This document shows, one piece after another, positions 5,578 through 7,328 of a DNA stretch of 7,328 nt. The stretch lies in NCBI GenBank assembly GCA_025934595.1, contig JAICXU010000143.1, positions 1-7,328 of the forward strand, in the 5' to 3' direction. The translations under genes were made by a program, and so were the position numbers. Numbering within the stretch: position 1 is the stretch's first letter; each line of letters starts with the position of its first letter. Origin of the DNA: Polyangiaceae bacterium. GTDB lineage: Bacteria; Myxococcota_A; Polyangia; Polyangiales; Polyangiaceae. The notes under the pieces were generated by a model, which made no database searches, was not told where the DNA came from, and worked only from the letters and a program-made list of their open reading frames with translations.

Positions 5578-6926
5578 TGGCCGATCTCAGCATCGATTTT
5601 TGCGGCATCAAGAGCCCGAACCCGTTCTGGCTCGCGTCGGCTCCTCCTGCGAACTCCGGCGACCAAGTCATGCGCGCGTTCGACGCGGGCTGGGGCGGCG
5701 CCGTGTGGAAGACGCTCGGCGATCCGATCGTGAACGTCTCGAGCCGCTTCGGCGCCGTGGACTACTCGAACGCGAAGATGATGGGCCTCAACAACATCGA
5801 GCTCATCACCGACCGCACGCTCGACGCGAATCTGCGCGAGATCCGCGAGGTCAAAAAGCGCTTTCCGAAGCACGCCGTCATCGCGTCGCTGATGACCGAG
5901 ACCAAAAATGATTGGAAGGTCTTGATCAAGAAAGTCGAAGACGCCGGCTGCGACGGCCTCGAGCTGAATTTCGGCTGCCCTCACGGCATGTGCGAGCGCG
6001 GCATGGGCTCGTCGGTCGGACAAGAGCCGAAGCTCCTCGCCGAGATCACGAGCTGGACGAAAGAGTTCGCGAAGACGCCGGTGCTCGTGAAGCTCACGCC
6101 GAACACGGGAGACATTTTGGAGCCCGGTCTCGCCGCGGTCGCGGGCGGCGGCGACGGCATCTCCCTCATCAACACCATCAAGAGCATCATCGGCATCGAT
6201 CTCGATCGCATGGTTCCCATTCCGCGCGTCGGCACGGGATCCTCGAACGGCGGCTATTGCGGCCCGGCCGTGAAGCCCATCGCGCTCCACATGGTGGCGG
6301 CTCTCGCACGCGATCCCAACATCAAGATCCCCATCTCCGGCATCGGCGGGATCTCGACGTGGAGAGACGCGGCCGAGTTCATCGCCCTCGGCTGCACGAG
6401 CGTGCAAGTCTGCACCGCCGTCATGCATTACGGCTTCCGTATCGTGCGCGATTTGATCGACGGGCTCGATCGCTTCTTGAACGAGCAAGGCATGAAAAGC
6501 GTGATGGACCTCCGCGGTCGCGCGATCGACGCCTACAAAGAATGGGGCGACCTCGATCTCAACTACAAAGTCGTCGCGAAGATCGACGCGAACAAATGCA
6601 TCGGCTGCCAGCTCTGCGTCGCAGCGTGCCAAGACGGCGCGCACCAATGCATCTTCACGGGGCCGAACGATCAAAAGCGCCCGCCGCAAGCGCACTATCC
6701 GAACGACATGGCGATCGCGCCGAAGCCGCAAATCGTCGGCAAAATCGCGGGAAACCGTGTCCCCTGGGTCGACGAGCCGGAATGTGTAGGGTGCAACCTT
6801 TGCCAGCTCGTGTGCCCCGTCGACGGCTGCATCACGATGGCGGAGATGCCGGAGGACAAGCCCGAGACGTGGAACGACCGCGTCGCGCAGGGGCGAGACA
6901 AGCAACCGGGCGGCATTCACGATTGA
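5577..6926 (+). CDS. preA: Dihydropyrimidine dehydrogenase, PreA subunit (FMN and two 4Fe-4S)
   Basis: This is the catalytic subunit (449 residues). An FMN TIM barrel of the dihydroorotate dehydrogenase type reduces uracil or thymine, fed by electrons from PreT through two C-terminal ferredoxin-type clusters. Visible motifs are VWKTLGDP (K45, FMN contact in DPD), NNIELIT (N73), ELNFGCPHGM (N131), KLTPN (K172), INT (N199/T200) and ISGIGGI. The clusters are C341-C344-C347-C351 and C403-C406-C409-C413-P. The loop that holds the catalytic Cys in mammalian DPD (GMGLACGQ) reads GMGSSVGQ here, with Val at the Cys position, Ser at 145 and 146, and an extra Cys139 earlier in the loop. From memory, E. 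coli PreA also lacks Cys there. The ATG at 5577 sits in TAATG with the preT stop and has GGAG (5566-5569) 7 bases upstream, so the two subunits are translationally coupled. An upstream in-frame TTG is rejected for lack of family match. Residues 180-340 include the linker to the Fe-S domain and align with the PreA clade. A dihydroorotate dehydrogenase role is less likely given the Fe-S tail and the neighbours. Confidence 0.94.
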   Translation: MADLSIDFCGIKSPNPFWLASAPPANSGDQVMRAFDAGWGGAVWKTLGDPIVNVSSRFGAVDYSNAKMMGLNNIELITDRTLDANLREIREVKKRFPKHAVIASLMTETKNDWKVLIKKVEDAGCDGLELNFGCPHGMCERGMGSSVGQEPKLLAEITSWTKEFAKTPVLVKLTPNTGDILEPGLAAVAGGGDGISLINTIKSIIGIDLDRMVPIPRVGTGSSNGGYCGPAVKPIALHMVAALARDPNIKIPISGIGGISTWRDAAEFIALGCTSVQVCTAVMHYGFRIVRDLIDGLDRFLNEQGMKSVMDLRGRAIDAYKEWGDLDLNYKVVAKIDANKCIGCQLCVAACQDGAHQCIFTGPNDQKRPPQAHYPNDMAIAPKPQIVGKIAGNRVPWVDEPECVGCNLCQLVCPVDGCITMAEMPEDKPETWNDRVAQGRDKQPGGIHD

Positions 6927-6936
6927 GCCGCTACAT

Positions 6937-6972
6937 CTGCTCGAACGGGCACACGACTGCTGAGTTCGACAG
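6937..6972. terminator. Weak hairpin between the convergent preA and cysteine-rich genes
   Basis: CTGCTCGAAC (6937-6946) can pair with GTTCGACAG (6964-6972), giving a 9-bp stem with one bulged C and a 17-base loop. It occupies most of the 50-base gap between two convergent stops, the place where a bidirectional terminator is expected. There is no U-tract on either side and the loop is long, so it may be chance. Confidence 0.2.
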
Positions 6973-6976
6973 GTAT

Positions 6977-7328
6977 CTAGTCGCACCAACAGACAGCGTG
7001 GTCGGACGTCTGATCCTGGAACGTCGTGCCGCACGTTCCCGAATATTTCATGCCTTCCGTGTCACACACGGCCGCGCAGTCGAGCGTCGCTTGAATGTTC
7101 GCGCCGCTGTCGGGCTCGTTCGAATCGGGATCGCACTCGGTGATCGTGGCGTTTCCCACGTTGCACGCGTACGTGTGCGGCGTGCCGCAGGACGGGAAGC
7201 ACTCGCGTTGCACGTTCGACGTCGATGATTCGAGATCGTCGCAGCTCGCGGTCTTCAGGTCCGCGGCGCATTGCGACGTGACACGGAACACTTTGAAGCT
7301 CGTCGTGCACTGGTCGACGGTGCCGATC
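6977..7328 (-). CDS. C-terminal part of a cysteine-rich, probably secreted protein (5' truncated by window)
   Basis: The frame is open from the window edge to a TAG at 6979-6977. About 116 residues are visible, beginning IGTVDQCTTSFKV. An in-frame GTG at 7291 is the only candidate internal start, but coding sequence with two similarly spaced residues (a Cys before and after it) continues upstream, so the gene is treated as truncated. Twelve cysteines fall in this stretch, an even number spread through short loops (for example REC-FPSC, LDC-AAVC, HAVCWCD at the end), together with many Thr, Ser, Asp and Asn. This suggests a disulfide-stabilised extracytoplasmic protein, as is common in myxobacteria. 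No named domain was recognised. The signal peptide, if present, lies outside the window. It converges on preA, with 50 bases between the stops, and has no evident link to pyrimidine metabolism. Confidence 0.7.
   Translation of the reverse strand, partial: IGTVDQCTTSFKVFRVTSQCAADLKTASCDDLESSTSNVQRECFPSCGTPHTYACNVGNATITECDPDSNEPDSGANIQATLDCAAVCDTEGMKYSGTCGTTFQDQTSDHAVCWCD

Noticed and set aside
5355..7034. Minus-strand open frame of 559 codons opposite preA
   Set aside because: It is antisense to a clear PreA with intact Fe-S and FMN motifs, and its composition (Arg/Asp/Val/Ala) is that of a shadow frame.

Overview
The window is GC-rich bacterial DNA with the marks of a myxobacterium (Myxococcota). 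The first gene ends in a MYXO-CTERM-type tail (Cys motif, one hydrophobic helix, Arg cluster). Several other products are secreted, glycine-rich or cysteine-rich proteins of the kind common in that phylum. The lineage assignment is an inference from these features only.

Layout. 2-445 (+) is the 3' end of a surface protein gene with a beta-helix-like end and a MYXO-CTERM tail. A 78-bp gap (446-524) holds a perfect 20-nt palindrome just before the ribosome binding site of a predicted outer-membrane beta-barrel gene (525-1286, +). That gene converges on, and shares its stop tetranucleotide with, a collagen-like glycine-repeat lipoprotein gene (1283-2584, -). The next gap (2585-2788) contains an imperfect inverted-repeat element with 28-nt arms. 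Beyond it lies the metabolic core: a dihydropyrimidinase gene (2789-4195, -) divergent from a two-gene operon, preT (4228-5577, +) and preA (5577-6926, +). The last 352 bases hold the 3' part of a cysteine-rich protein gene on the minus strand (6977-7328), cut by the window edge.

How the genes work together. PreT (FAD, NAD(P)H, two N-terminal Fe-S clusters) and PreA (FMN TIM barrel, two C-terminal 4Fe-4S clusters) together correspond to the halves of eukaryotic dihydropyrimidine dehydrogenase. They should reduce uracil or thymine to the 5,6-dihydro compound, or run the reverse reaction. The dihydropyrimidinase opens that ring to the N-carbamoyl-beta-amino acid. This makes two of the three steps of reductive pyrimidine breakdown. 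The third enzyme, beta-ureidopropionase, is not in the window.

The points most worth a second look are: a 32-bp divergent promoter with overlapping opposed -10 elements and apparently leaderless mRNAs on both sides; the perfect palindrome abutting a Shine-Dalgarno sequence; the 28-nt inverted-repeat element; and a PreA in which the position of the catalytic Cys of mammalian DPD is Val. I found no clear new defence, mobile or RNA-based system.
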